Shown one piece after another: positions 25,409-35,310 of a stretch of 64,000 nt of DNA (position 1 is its first letter; the number at the start of each line of letters is the position of its first letter). The notes below the pieces were generated by a model. It was not told the origin of the DNA, made no database searches, and saw only the letters and a program-made list of their open reading frames with translations. The translations under genes and the position numbers were made by a program. Source of the DNA: Cellulophaga algicola DSM 14237 (lineage in GTDB: Bacteria; Bacteroidota; Bacteroidia; Flavobacteriales; Flavobacteriaceae); assembly GCF_000186265.1 (NCBI RefSeq), contig NC_014934.1, positions 1,426,001 to 1,490,000 on the forward strand, read 5' to 3'.

Positions 25409-27283
25409 ATGAAGAATTTATTTTCTAATTTTAAAGGAGACCTTTTTGGAGGCATTACTGCAGGTATAGTTGCACTACCGCTAGCACTAGCTTTTGGTGT
25501 CAGCTCTGGTTTAGGGCCGAGTGCAGGCTTGTATGGCGCTATATTTATTAGCTTCTTTGCTGCAATATTTGGAGGAACAAATACACAAATATCTGGTCCT
25601 ACTGCACCTATGACAGCCGTTAGTATGGTTATAATTGCAGGAATCATTGCAATTAATGATGGGAGTGTTGAAAAAGCGCTACCAGCCATTCTAACGGTTT
25701 TCCTTTTGGGAGGTATCATGCAGATAGGTTTAGGGGTACTAGGTCTCGGTAAATACATTCGTTATATACCCTATCCAGTAGTATCTGGTTTTATGACCGC
25801 CATAGGTCTTATCATTATCATTACGCAAACACTGCCTACCTTAGGGTATTATCCAAAAGATGACATAGAATTTGTTGATCAATATAAGCCACAAGCAGAA
25901 GAATTTATTTTAAAAAATATTTTAAAAGAAGAAGCTGGTGAAGGTATTTTAGTTTTAGAAAACTTTGAAGAAACGATCAACAGATCTAATGAAATTACAC
26001 CAGAAAGTATTCAGAAAGAGGCGCAGACTTTAGCTAATTCAGAAACTAAAGGTGCATTAGGTGCTTTAAAGGTTATCCCTCGTGCATTACAAAATATTAA
26101 TTGGCTAGAATTTGGTTTAGCATTAGCAACTATATTTATTATTTACGGTTTTAAGCGAATAACCACAGTAGTACCAAGTACGCTAGTGGCATTGCTCGTA
26201 GTTTCTGGTATTGCCTTTGGCTTTGATTTGAATTATAGGCCAATAGAGCAGATCCCTGCAGGATTTCCTATGCCTAATTTTAAAATTTTCACAGAATTTA
26301 GTCTAGGGAGCGTTACTCCGTATTTCTTTTCTGCATTGACCTTGGCTCTTCTTGGAGCTATTGACTCATTGTTAACCTCGGTGGTAGCAGATAACATGAC
26401 CAAGACAAAACACATCCCAAATAAAGAATTGGTAGGACAAGGAATTGGAAATAGTATTGCTGCACTTTTTGGCGGGTTACCAGGTGCTGGAGCCACCATT
26501 AGAACCGTAGTAAATATTAATTCTGGAGGTAAAACAAAGCTATCTGGAATGATGGCTGGGATATTATTATTGTTTATTCTATTAGCCTTAGGGCCAGTAG
26601 CCTCAAAAATACCCGCAGCAGTTTTAGCGGGCATACTAGTGACAGTTGGAATTAGCGTTATGGATTATAAAGGATTAAAAGCAATCCCAAGTTTACCTAA
26701 AGATATTAAAATAGGACCGATAAAGTTAAGTTCAGAAGTTATTGTTATGATCGTGGTAATGCTGCTTTCTACATTCTGGAATTTAATTTATGCTGTAGGC
26801 ATTGGTTTGGTAATTGCCTCATTAATGTTTATGAAAAAAATGGGCGATTTAACTGCGGAACGTTCCGACGTAAAATCATTAGAGGAAGAAAAAGCATGGT
26901 CAGATGAAATTGATTTTCCTAAAAACTTAAAAGAAGAAGTTTTTATTAAACATTTAAAGGGACCTTTATTTTTTGGATCTACAAGTGAATTTCAACAACT
27001 AGCAAATCAAATTCCAAAAACAGCATCAACCGTAATTATTAGAATGGGCCGTATGCAGTATATGGATCAATCGGGATTATATACCTTAGAAGATGTTTTA
27101 ATCGATTTAAAGAAATCTAATATAACGATTCTCTTTGTGGGAGTTTTAAAACAACCAAGATACATGATGGAGCGGGTAGATGTCATTCCAGATTTAATTC
27201 CTGAAGCACACATTTTCAAAACCTTTAATGAAAGTTTACTTTGGGTAAAAGAAAATATTAAAGACACTACAGGTACTTCTTAA
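25409..27283 (+). CDS. SulP-family anion transporter with STAS domain (putative bicarbonate transporter)
   Basis: A 624-aa SLC26/SulP transporter. It has an extended membrane domain (about 1-485) with an unusually long loop between early helices (about 145-230) and a clear C-terminal STAS domain (about 510-615, with I-R-M-G-R-M-Q-Y-M-D-Q-S-G). Together with the upstream SulP, Usp and two carbonic anhydrases it forms a bicarbonate/CO2 cassette resembling BicA-plus-anhydrase loci reported in marine flavobacteria. A sulfate substrate cannot be excluded. Confidence 0.87.
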   Translation: MKNLFSNFKGDLFGGITAGIVALPLALAFGVSSGLGPSAGLYGAIFISFFAAIFGGTNTQISGPTAPMTAVSMVIIAGIIAINDGSVEKALPAILTVFLLGGIMQIGLGVLGLGKYIRYIPYPVVSGFMTAIGLIIIITQTLPTLGYYPKDDIEFVDQYKPQAEEFILKNILKEEAGEGILVLENFEETINRSNEITPESIQKEAQTLANSETKGALGALKVIPRALQNINWLEFGLALATIFIIYGFKRITTVVPSTLVALLVVSGIAFGFDLNYRPIEQIPAGFPMPNFKIFTEFSLGSVTPYFFSALTLALLGAIDSLLTSVVADNMTKTKHIPNKELVGQGIGNSIAALFGGLPGAGATIRTVVNINSGGKTKLSGMMAGILLLFILLALGPVASKIPAAVLAGILVTVGISVMDYKGLKAIPSLPKDIKIGPIKLSSEVIVMIVVMLLSTFWNLIYAVGIGLVIASLMFMKKMGDLTAERSDVKSLEEEKAWSDEIDFPKNLKEEVFIKHLKGPLFFGSTSEFQQLANQIPKTASTVIIRMGRMQYMDQSGLYTLEDVLIDLKKSNITILFVGVLKQPRYMMERVDVIPDLIPEAHIFKTFNESLLWVKENIKDTTGTS

Positions 27284-27311
27284 AAAACCGCACTATTAAA
27301 GTACTTCATTT

Positions 27312-27340
27312 AACCCTTACCTTTCTAAGGGTTGAATTAT
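27312..27340 (+). terminator. Probable terminator after second SulP gene
   Basis: Inverted repeat AACCCTTA (27312-27319) and TAAGGGTT (27326-27333) with a 6-nt loop, followed by an AT-rich but not pure T tail. Confidence 0.5.
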
Positions 27341-27425
27341 TTAAAATAATACACTAAAAACACACAATTTCACTGCTGATTAAAAAACTTTAAAGCAGTT
27401 CGCTATACTACTCCCATAAAAGTTT

Positions 27426-27433
27426 TAAATTTG
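27426..27433 (+). promoter_or_regulatory. -7 box of the pheS promoter
   Basis: TAAATTTG, a perfect TAnnTTTG match, 17 nt before the pheS ATG. The upstream -33 element is not distinct. Confidence 0.55.
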
Positions 27434-27450
27434 TCGGCTAGTCCATTGTT

Positions 27451-28470
27451 ATGATTGATAAAATAAAAGAACATATTGCTGAAATTGAAAAGTTTACTTC
27501 CGACTCTAAAGAGGCGGTAGAAAGCTTAAGAATTAAATACCTTGGTAAAAAAGGACTTTTAAATGATTTTTTTACGGAATTTAAAAATGTACCAAATGAT
27601 CAGAAGAAAGAATTTGGGCAAACCATCAATCAGTTAAAGACAATTGCTACTGAAAAAATTAACAAGCTTAAAGAAGCTATAGAAGATAAAGTTGATGACA
27701 AAGGTGGTTATGGTGACTTAACACGCCCTGGAGAACCTGTTGAATTAGGTTCAAGACATCCAATATCTATTGTAAAAAATCAAATAATTGATATCTTCTC
27801 TAGAATAGGTTTTAATGTTTCTGAAGGTCCAGAAATTGAGGATGACTGGCATAATTTTACAGCATTAAACCTGCCAGAATATCACCCAGCACGTGATATG
27901 CAGGACACCTTCTTTATTCAAACAAATCCTGATATCTTACTACGTACACATACCTCATCGGTACAAGTACGCTATATGGAAGATAATAAACCTCCAATAA
28001 GAACTATTTCTCCGGGTAGAGTATATAGAAACGAAGCTATCTCCGCTCGTTCTCATTGTTTTTTTCATCAAATAGAAGGATTGTATATTGATAAAAATGT
28101 TTCTTTTGCAGACCTTAAACAAACATTACAGTTTTTTACTACTGAGCTTTTTGGTAAATCTAAGATTAGATTGAGACCTTCTTACTTCCCCTTTACTGAA
28201 CCAAGTGCAGAACTAGATGTGTACTGGGGATTAGAGACAGAAGCAGACTACAGAATCACCAAAGGAACAGGCTGGTTAGAAATTGGAGGTTGTGGTATGG
28301 TAGATCCTAATGTATTGACCAATTGCGGCATAGATCCTAATGAATATTCTGGTTTTGCTTTTGGTGTGGGTATTGATCGTATTGCAATGCTACTACACCA
28401 AATTACAGATATCCGACTTTTAAGTGAGAATGATGTTCGCTTTTTAGAGCAATTTAAATCTGCACTATAG
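27451..28470 (+). CDS. pheS: Phenylalanine-tRNA ligase alpha subunit
   Basis: The catalytic alpha chain (339 aa) of the (alpha-beta)2 enzyme that charges tRNA-Phe. It has an N-terminal coiled-coil tRNA-binding arm (about 1-85), then the class II core: [11 protein letters not shown] motif-1 region (about 118-130), the motif-2 arginine region with F-H-Q-I-E-G (near 208) and motif 3 [10 protein letters not shown] (near 308). The beta-subunit gene is not adjacent, which is common in Bacteroidota. Confidence 0.97.
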   Translation: MIDKIKEHIAEIEKFTSDSKEAVESLRIKYLGKKGLLNDFFTEFKNVPNDQKKEFGQTINQLKTIATEKINKLKEAIEDKVDDKGGYGDLTRPGEPVELGSRHPISIVKNQIIDIFSRIGFNVSEGPEIEDDWHNFTALNLPEYHPARDMQDTFFIQTNPDILLRTHTSSVQVRYMEDNKPPIRTISPGRVYRNEAISARSHCFFHQIEGLYIDKNVSFADLKQTLQFFTTELFGKSKIRLRPSYFPFTEPSAELDVYWGLETEADYRITKGTGWLEIGGCGMVDPNVLTNCGIDPNEYSGFAFGVGIDRIAMLLHQITDIRLLSENDVRFLEQFKSAL

Positions 28471-28521
28471 CATAAAGTAAAAGTATATTTTTAGTAAAAA
28501 CCCTTCTAAAGGAACCTACTC

Positions 28522-28917
28522 TTGAAAAAAGATATTGATATCCCTGTTGTTGAAGACGTTTATGTTGCCATTGTTTATGAATGGGATGACGAAATGTTGA
28601 CTAAAGTTTGGAACGCCTATTTAATTAACAATAAAGAGACTGCAATAGAAATGGCTATTATAGTTTCAAACGGTTCTAATGATACAGATAAGACAGCCAC
28701 TATTAGACATGGCTTAGGAACTTTAGAAGGCAAATCATTTAAAAAATTTGAACCGTTGCAAGAAGAAATCTTTGCTCTGGACAACGTTTTTTCACTTTCC
28801 TTTTTCTCCAATAATAGGTTATTTGACAAAAAATATATTTTCAAAAAAAATACCATTAGCAGTAAAGCACTCACAACCATACCTTTGATAGGTAAAGAAG
28901 GGATAATCACTCCGTAA
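28522..28917 (+). CDS. Conserved hypothetical protein next to pheS
   Basis: A 131-aa protein, predicted soluble, with no named domain (starts M-K-K-D-I-D-I-P-V-V-E-D-V-Y). Small proteins of this look are found downstream of pheS in other Flavobacteriaceae as far as I recall, which supports the TTG start at 28522; the upstream AAAGGA could serve as a ribosome site. The first in-frame ATG (about 28594) would delete the N-terminal strand. It lies 51 nt after pheS and is probably co-transcribed. Function unknown. Confidence 0.7.
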   Translation: MKKDIDIPVVEDVYVAIVYEWDDEMLTKVWNAYLINNKETAIEMAIIVSNGSNDTDKTATIRHGLGTLEGKSFKKFEPLQEEIFALDNVFSLSFFSNNRLFDKKYIFKKNTISSKALTTIPLIGKEGIITP

Positions 28918-28958
28918 ATCTTAAAATTTTCATAAAAATACATTTTTAAGTTCTTTTG

Positions 28959-28991
28959 GTTCGGTTTGTTCCGAACTAATAAATATATTTG
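28959..28991 (+). promoter_or_regulatory. Promoter with palindromic operator of the efflux operon
   Basis: A perfect inverted repeat GTTCGG-N6-CCGAAC (28959-28976) covers the -33 region, and a perfect -7 box TATATTTG lies at 28984-28991. The gene directly downstream encodes a MarR/GbsR-type regulator, so this is the natural site for autorepression of the efflux operon. Binding is inferred, not shown. Confidence 0.65.
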
Positions 28992-29052
28992 CACAGAATT
29001 TTACTGTCCATGGATTTTTATACCCAAAAAACAGTAGGAAATAAATTTAAAA

Positions 29053-29568
29053 ATGGCAAATAGTATATGTAAAGAAAAAATGTCTTTAGTTGAAAAACTG
29101 GGGGTGCATTTAGAAAATAGAGAACAGCTGGCACCGGTTGCCGCACGTATCCTATCCTATATTATTTTAACTGGTAAAAAAGGAGCTACGTTTGAGGACA
29201 TGGTAACCATTCTTTGTGCTAGCAAAAGCACTATTTCTACACACATTAATCACTTACAGGATTTAAAAAAAATTGAGTATTTTACAAAGACGGGAGATCG
29301 TAAAAAATATTTTATTATAAACGCAGACACTATCATTCAGCATGTTGATAAAATGATAACTGATTGGAAAGAAATACGTGAATTACACCTAGAAATAAAA
29401 AACTACAAAGACAATCAAAATAATAAAAGTATTGAAAATGAAGAGGAAAAATTTGATTTAAATTTTCATAACGATTATATAAAATTTATAGATGGCGCTT
29501 CTGCTTCTATTGAAGAATTAAGAGTAAAATTAATTAAAGTTAAAAACAACAAACAAATCGATATTTAA
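29053..29568 (+). CDS. GbsR/MarR-family transcriptional regulator
   Basis: A 171-aa winged-helix regulator. The DNA-binding domain covers about 20-100, with recognition helix region C-A-S-K-S-T-I-S-T-H-I-N-H-L near 56-69 and the wing T-K-T-G-D-R-K-K-Y-F. The C-terminal helical part probably mediates dimerisation. It is first in an operon with an RND efflux system 12 nt downstream and follows a palindromic operator, so it is most likely an autoregulated local repressor of efflux. Confidence 0.88.
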   Translation: MANSICKEKMSLVEKLGVHLENREQLAPVAARILSYIILTGKKGATFEDMVTILCASKSTISTHINHLQDLKKIEYFTKTGDRKKYFIINADTIIQHVDKMITDWKEIRELHLEIKNYKDNQNNKSIENEEEKFDLNFHNDYIKFIDGASASIEELRVKLIKVKNNKQIDI

Positions 29569-29580
29569 ACTAAGCACAAA

Positions 29581-30714
29581 ATGAGACATAATAAATTATT
29601 AACGATACTAGCAATAACCCTACTTTTAGTCGTTTCAAGTTGCGGAGGCAATGGAGAACAAAAAGCTGCAGCGCCAGCGGGCCCTGCTCCTTCTTTCCCT
29701 GTAGTTGAAATGCAAACTAAAACCGTAACAGGATATCAAGAATACCCAGCAAATATAGAAGGTATTGTAAACAGTGATGTTAGAGCAAAAGTATCTGGTT
29801 ATATTCAAAAAGTATTAGTAGACGAAGGACAAAAAGTACGTAAAGGTCAGGTGTTATTTAAATTAGAAACACAATCTCTAAGTCAAGATGCAGGTGCAGC
29901 AAAAGCTCGTATCAACGTAGCTCAAGTAGAAGTAAACAAGTTAATTCCTCTTGTAGAGAAAAACATTATTAGTCCTGTACAATTAGAAACCGCCAAAGCA
30001 AATTTAGCACAAGCACAAGCAAATTACAGCAGTGTATCTGCTAGTGTTGGTTATGCAACCATTAAAAGTCCTGTAGATGGCTACGTTGGTGCCATTAACT
30101 TTAGAGAAGGCGCCTTAATTAGTCCAAGTGATAGTATGCCATTAACAACAGTTAGCGAAATTAGTCAAGTGTATGCCTTTTTTAGTTTTAACGAAGCTCA
30201 GTATATAGATCTTTTACAAAGATCTGAAGGAACTACAAAAGCAGAACGTATTAAAAACTCGCCAGATTTAAGCTTAGTTTTAGCGAACGGGAAAATTTAT
30301 TCTGAGACTGGACGTATTCAAACCAGTACTGGTCAGATCAATGAAAATACGGGAACTATAAAAATAAGAGCCGCTTTTAATAATCCAAATGAAATTTTAA
30401 CCAATGGAAACAGTGGTACAATTAGATTTCCAATAGAATATAAAGATGCTATTGTGCTACCCCAATCATCAACATATGAACAACAAAAAGACATTGTTGC
30501 TTTTATAGTTGATAAAGACAACAAAGTACAATCTACTATTCTAAAAGTACAAGGTACAGTGGGTAATTTATATGTGGTAGAATCTGGACTTAAAGCTGGT
30601 GATAGACTTGTTGTTTCTGGAGTTGGGAAATTAAGAGATGGTATGGCCATTACTCCACAAGACACCCCATTTGATGAGGCTATTAAACCGATAGAGGTTT
30701 TATTTAAGAATTAA
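29581..30714 (+). CDS. RND efflux periplasmic adaptor (AcrA/MexA-type)
   Basis: A 377-aa membrane-fusion lipoprotein. The signal ends in a lipobox V-S-S-C with Cys near residue 21, followed by a short Ala/Pro linker. Domains are a lipoyl half-motif (S-G-Y-I-Q-K-V-L-V-D-E-G-Q-K-V), an alpha-hairpin (about 105-150), a second lipoyl half (I-K-S-P-V-D-G-Y-V-G) and beta-barrel and membrane-proximal domains to the end. It links the inner-membrane pump with the outer-membrane channel encoded next. Confidence 0.94.
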   Translation: MRHNKLLTILAITLLLVVSSCGGNGEQKAAAPAGPAPSFPVVEMQTKTVTGYQEYPANIEGIVNSDVRAKVSGYIQKVLVDEGQKVRKGQVLFKLETQSLSQDAGAAKARINVAQVEVNKLIPLVEKNIISPVQLETAKANLAQAQANYSSVSASVGYATIKSPVDGYVGAINFREGALISPSDSMPLTTVSEISQVYAFFSFNEAQYIDLLQRSEGTTKAERIKNSPDLSLVLANGKIYSETGRIQTSTGQINENTGTIKIRAAFNNPNEILTNGNSGTIRFPIEYKDAIVLPQSSTYEQQKDIVAFIVDKDNKVQSTILKVQGTVGNLYVVESGLKAGDRLVVSGVGKLRDGMAITPQDTPFDEAIKPIEVLFKN

Positions 30715-30736
30715 CAAATTATAAACTTATTTAGTT

Positions 30737-33700
30737 ATGTTAAAAACATTTATTGAAAGGCCAGTGCTTTCAACAGTAATCTCTATTATCATAGTAATAC
30801 TTGGTGTCATCAGTATATCAAGCTTACCTATAGAGGAGTATCCAGATATTGCGCCACCTACCATTAAGGTAACAGCGTCTTATGCAGGAGCCAATGCAGA
30901 AACCGTTTTAGAGAGTGTAATTATCCCTATCGAAGAACAAATTAACGGTGTAGAAGGTATGAGTTATATTACCTCTACTGCATCTAACACCGGTGCTGCA
31001 GAAATTACCGTTTACTTTAATCAAGAAGTAGATGCAGATATAGCTGCGGTTAACGTTCAAAACCGTGTATCTAGAGCAAATGCATTACTACCACAAGAGG
31101 TTATACAGACCGGGGTAATCACACAAAAGCAAGAAACGAGTGCGTTAATGTTTATCTCTATGTATTCTGAAAATGAGAATTACGATGCGACATTCATTCA
31201 GAATTACTTGAAAATAAATGTGGTACCTGCAATGCAACGTATTAGTGGTGTTGGAGATGTTAGTTTATTCTCTCAACAAGATTATGCGATGCGTATTTGG
31301 TTGAAACCTGAAAAATTAGCAACATACGGTTTAATACCTTCAGATATTACTGCAGCTTTAGCCGAGCAAAACTTAGAAGCTGCAGCAGGTACTTTAGGGC
31401 AGAATAATGGGGAAGCATTCTCCTATACATTAACCTATAGCGGACGTTTTAAACATGAACAACAATATGCCGATATAGTTATTAAAGCTTTAGGTAATGG
31501 AGAGTTTCTTCGATTAAATGATGTAGCTACTATTGAGTTAGATGCACAATCTTATGCTGCTAACGCTATGAGTATGGGAAATCCTGCCGTATTTATGGGT
31601 ATTTTCCAAACCAAAGGTTCTAATGCAAGAGAAATTATTGAGAATATCAAAGTTACACTAGAAGATGTAAAAAAAGACCTTCCAGAAGGTTTAGATATTT
31701 TTGTGCCTTATGATACTAGTTTGTTTTTAAATGCCTCTATAGAAAAGGTAATTAGCACCTTATTAGAAGCGTTCCTATTAGTGTTCTTAGTGGTATTCCT
31801 ATTCTTACAAGATTTCAGGTCTACATTAATTCCAGCAATTGCGGTTCCGGTTTCTATTATAGGTACGTTCTTTTTCTTGAATGTTTTTGGATACTCTATT
31901 AACCTATTGACACTATTTGCGTTAGTTCTTGCCATTGGTATTGTGGTAGATGATGCTATTGTAGTGGTAGAAGCGGTGCATGCCAAATTAGATGCAGGCG
32001 AAAAGAATCCTAAAAAGGCAACCTTAGTCGCCATGAATGAAATATCTGGCGCCATTATATCTATTACTTTGGTAATGGCAGCAGTGTTTATTCCTGTAAC
32101 GTTTATAACAGGACCTACAGGTGTATTCTATGAGCAATTTGGGGTTACTTTGATTATAGCTATTTTAATATCAGCCGTGAATGCATTGACTTTAAGTCCT
32201 GCATTATGTGCATTATTATTAAAAGGACATAAAGATGATGAAGAGTTAAAAAGCAAAAGCCCATTAAAACGATTTTACACCCTTTTTAACCGCGGATTTA
32301 ATGCCACTATAGACCGATACGGAAAATCGCTTCAGTTTTTATATAAAAGAAAGTGGATCTCTCCGGTATTATTAGTGATTGCAGTTGCAGGTATATACTG
32401 GGCATCTCAAACAACACCAACAGGATTTGTACCTAATGAAGATAGAGGTATTATTTTTGCAAATATTGCCTTACCAGAAGGTGCTTCTTTAGATAGAACA
32501 GATGCTGTTTCTAGAGATTTGTACAGTAAAATAAATGGTATTGAAGGTATTGTTGCCGTAAACTTTATTAAGGGTAGAAGTTTAATTAATGGACAAGGGA
32601 GTAACTATGGTTTTGGAATTATAAAATTAGCAGATTGGGCAGACCGTGAAGATGCTGCAACCTCAGTACAAGCCATTACAGGTAAACTATTTGGTGTAGC
32701 GGCAGGAATAAAAGAAGCTAATATCATATTCTTCTCACCTCCTAGTATTCGTGGTTTTGGTAACTCGGCAGGTTTTGAGGTGAATTTATTAGATAAGTTT
32801 GGTGGAGAATTCAAAGATTTAGATCAAGCGAATAAAGACTTTGCCATGGCTTTAATGAAGCACCCAGAAATAAAATATGCGCAATCTTCTTTCAGTACAA
32901 ATTACCCACAATACGAAATGGAAGTGAATGTGCCTTTAGCAAAAGAAAAAGGGGTACCTATTAACAGCATTTTCTCTACACTACAAGGGTATATAGGTGG
33001 TATTTATGCTTCAGATTTCTCTAGATTCGGGAAGCAATTTAGAGTGTATATTCAAGCGTTACCAGATGACAGAGCTGATGTTGATGATCTAAATAGTATG
33101 TATGTACGAACAGATTCTGGTGAGATGACTCCTATTACGCAATTTGTAAAACTAGAGCGTGTCTACGGGCCGCAATCAGTAACCCGTTTCAACCTATTTA
33201 ATTCTACAGCTATAACTGGTGCTACCAATGATGGGTTTAGTACAGGTGATGCTATTAGAGTTATTGAAGAGGAAGTTAGCAACTTACCAAATAATTACAC
33301 CATTGCTTATTCTGGTTTAACGCGAGAAGAAGTAAGTGCAGGAAGCCAAACAATTTTCATTTTTGGTTTAAGTATTCTCTTTGTATACTTTTTATTAAGT
33401 GCACAATATGAAAGTTACTTACTCCCATTTGCTGTAATTTTATCATTGCCATTTGGAGTATTTGGCGCCTATATAAGCACCAAATTATTAGGGTTGGAAA
33501 ACAACATCTATTTCCAGATTTCTTTAATTATGCTTATAGGACTACTCGCCAAAAATGCCATACTTATTGTAGAAATTGCCTTGCAGAAACGGAAAGCTGG
33601 CGAAAGTATCGTTGAGGCAGCTATTGATGGCGCTAAATCTCGTTTGCGTCCTATTTTAATGACCTCATTTGCCTTTATTCTAGGGTTAATGCCATTAGTA

Positions 33701-33874
33701 TTAGCTAAAGGTGTGGGATCTGAAGGAAATAGATCTATTGGAACAGGTGCCGTTGGAGGATTACTCATAGGAACCCTTTTAGGTGTCTTTGTTATTCCAA
33801 TATTATTTATATTATTTCAGTGGTTACAAGAAAAAATTTCTAGTAAACCCGAAGTACAAACTATTGAAGCATAA
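30737..33874 (+). CDS. RND multidrug efflux permease (AcrB/MexB, HAE-1)
   Basis: A 1045-aa proton-driven inner-membrane pump of normal HAE-1 length. It shows the N-terminal helix F-I-E-R-P-V-L-S-T-V, two large periplasmic loops (about 40-330 and 560-870) and twelve helices. The proton-relay acidic pair is present in helix 4 (G-I-V-V-D-D-A-I-V-V-V-E near 403-414), and the conserved lysine of helix 10 is present in G-L-L-A-K-N-A-I-L-I-V-E. Drugs transported cannot be predicted. Confidence 0.96.
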   Translation: MLKTFIERPVLSTVISIIIVILGVISISSLPIEEYPDIAPPTIKVTASYAGANAETVLESVIIPIEEQINGVEGMSYITSTASNTGAAEITVYFNQEVDADIAAVNVQNRVSRANALLPQEVIQTGVITQKQETSALMFISMYSENENYDATFIQNYLKINVVPAMQRISGVGDVSLFSQQDYAMRIWLKPEKLATYGLIPSDITAALAEQNLEAAAGTLGQNNGEAFSYTLTYSGRFKHEQQYADIVIKALGNGEFLRLNDVATIELDAQSYAANAMSMGNPAVFMGIFQTKGSNAREIIENIKVTLEDVKKDLPEGLDIFVPYDTSLFLNASIEKVISTLLEAFLLVFLVVFLFLQDFRSTLIPAIAVPVSIIGTFFFLNVFGYSINLLTLFALVLAIGIVVDDAIVVVEAVHAKLDAGEKNPKKATLVAMNEISGAIISITLVMAAVFIPVTFITGPTGVFYEQFGVTLIIAILISAVNALTLSPALCALLLKGHKDDEELKSKSPLKRFYTLFNRGFNATIDRYGKSLQFLYKRKWISPVLLVIAVAGIYWASQTTPTGFVPNEDRGIIFANIALPEGASLDRTDAVSRDLYSKINGIEGIVAVNFIKGRSLINGQGSNYGFGIIKLADWADREDAATSVQAITGKLFGVAAGIKEANIIFFSPPSIRGFGNSAGFEVNLLDKFGGEFKDLDQANKDFAMALMKHPEIKYAQSSFSTNYPQYEMEVNVPLAKEKGVPINSIFSTLQGYIGGIYASDFSRFGKQFRVYIQALPDDRADVDDLNSMYVRTDSGEMTPITQFVKLERVYGPQSVTRFNLFNSTAITGATNDGFSTGDAIRVIEEEVSNLPNNYTIAYSGLTREEVSAGSQTIFIFGLSILFVYFLLSAQYESYLLPFAVILSLPFGVFGAYISTKLLGLENNIYFQISLIMLIGLLAKNAILIVEIALQKRKAGESIVEAAIDGAKSRLRPILMTSFAFILGLMPLVLAKGVGSEGNRSIGTGAVGGLLIGTLLGVFVIPILFILFQWLQEKISSKPEVQTIEA

Positions 33875-33879
33875 AAATT

Positions 33880-35295
33880 ATGAAAACTATTATAAATCGT
33901 AAAAACATAACTAAAACCATGCTCTTAGGTGTGGTTTTAGTAACCCTTCAAGGTTGCTTTGTTGCAAAAGACTACAAACGTCCAGAATTAGCAGAAACTG
34001 AAGCACTTTATCGCACCGATAATTTACCTATGGATAGTGTTTCTATGGCTGATGTTTCTTGGAAAACCATGTTCACTGATACCTATCTGAGTGAATATAT
34101 AGAAGAAGGATTAGAAAACAACATGGATATCCGTATTGCTATTCAGCAAATGATAGCTGCCCAAGCATATGCAAAACAAGGAAAAGCAGGGTATTTTCCA
34201 ACATTAAGCGTTGGACCTAATTACACACGACAAGAATTTTCAGAAAATAGCCAATTCGGGTCTCTATTTACTGGAGGTTTAGACACGTATGACGTTACAG
34301 CAGACTTATCTTGGGAAGCTGATATATGGGGAAAAATAAGAAGCAATAAAAGAGCATCACAAGCAGATTATTTACAAAATGTTGCAGGGCATCAAGCCGT
34401 AAAAACACAATTGATTTCTAGTATTGCAAATACCTATTATAACTTATTAGCTTTAGACGCCCAATTAAAAGTAACTAAGGAAACCATAGCAACTAGAGAA
34501 AGTGGTGTAGAAACTATTAAAGCATTAAAAGATGCTGGACAGGTAACACAAGTTGCCGTAGATCAAAACGTAGCGCAATACAATAGTGCCAGAGCATTAC
34601 AAGTAGATATTGAAGCTGCTATATTTAAAACAGAAAACACTTTTAGTATTTTACTAGGTAGAACCCCTCAAGAGTTTGAAAGAAGTAGCTTAGATACGCA
34701 AAGTATTGATCAAGAAATGAAGCTGGGCGTACCAACAACATTACTGAGAAATAGACCAGATGTTATGGCTGCAGAATATGCGTTAATTAAAGATTTTGAG
34801 TTAACCAATGTAGCGAATAGTAGTTTTTATCCATCGCTTACTTTAACCGCTTCTGGTGGTCTACAAAGTTTAGAGTTAGATAAATTGTTTAATGCCAACT
34901 CATTATTTGCGACGATAGTAGGCGGATTAACACAACCACTTTTAAATCAAAGAAAATTAAAAACTCAAAAGGAAGTTGCCCTTGCTAATCAAGAAACCTC
35001 TTTATTAAATTTTAAGAAAACCTTATTGGTTGCAGGAAGTGAAGTCTCTAATGCTTTGTACTCTTATGAAGCCGAAACTAAAAAATTCGAATTTAGAAAG
35101 AATGAAGTTGAAGCGTTACGCACAGCCGAAGCAAACTCTGAAGAATTACTTAAAAACGGTTATGCGAACTATTTAGATCTATTAACCGCAAGACAAAGTT
35201 CATTAAGCGCAGAACTTAATATCATAGATAGTAAATTAAAACAATTAGTTGCTATTGTAGATTTATACGAAGCACTTGGTGGCGGATGGAAATAA
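33880..35295 (+). CDS. Outer-membrane efflux lipoprotein (OprM/NodT-type)
   Basis: A 471-aa outer-membrane factor. It has a lipobox around L-Q-G-C (Cys near 26), then two tandem OEP domains of long alpha-helical hairpins with beta strands; the motif R-N-R-P-D-V-M-A-A-E-Y near 285 is typical of the family. It starts 5 nt after the permease and completes a tripartite efflux system. Confidence 0.95.
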   Translation: MKTIINRKNITKTMLLGVVLVTLQGCFVAKDYKRPELAETEALYRTDNLPMDSVSMADVSWKTMFTDTYLSEYIEEGLENNMDIRIAIQQMIAAQAYAKQGKAGYFPTLSVGPNYTRQEFSENSQFGSLFTGGLDTYDVTADLSWEADIWGKIRSNKRASQADYLQNVAGHQAVKTQLISSIANTYYNLLALDAQLKVTKETIATRESGVETIKALKDAGQVTQVAVDQNVAQYNSARALQVDIEAAIFKTENTFSILLGRTPQEFERSSLDTQSIDQEMKLGVPTTLLRNRPDVMAAEYALIKDFELTNVANSSFYPSLTLTASGGLQSLELDKLFNANSLFATIVGGLTQPLLNQRKLKTQKEVALANQETSLLNFKKTLLVAGSEVSNALYSYEAETKKFEFRKNEVEALRTAEANSEELLKNGYANYLDLLTARQSSLSAELNIIDSKLKQLVAIVDLYEALGGGWK

Positions 35296-35310
35296 TTATT
35301 TATTATAAAC

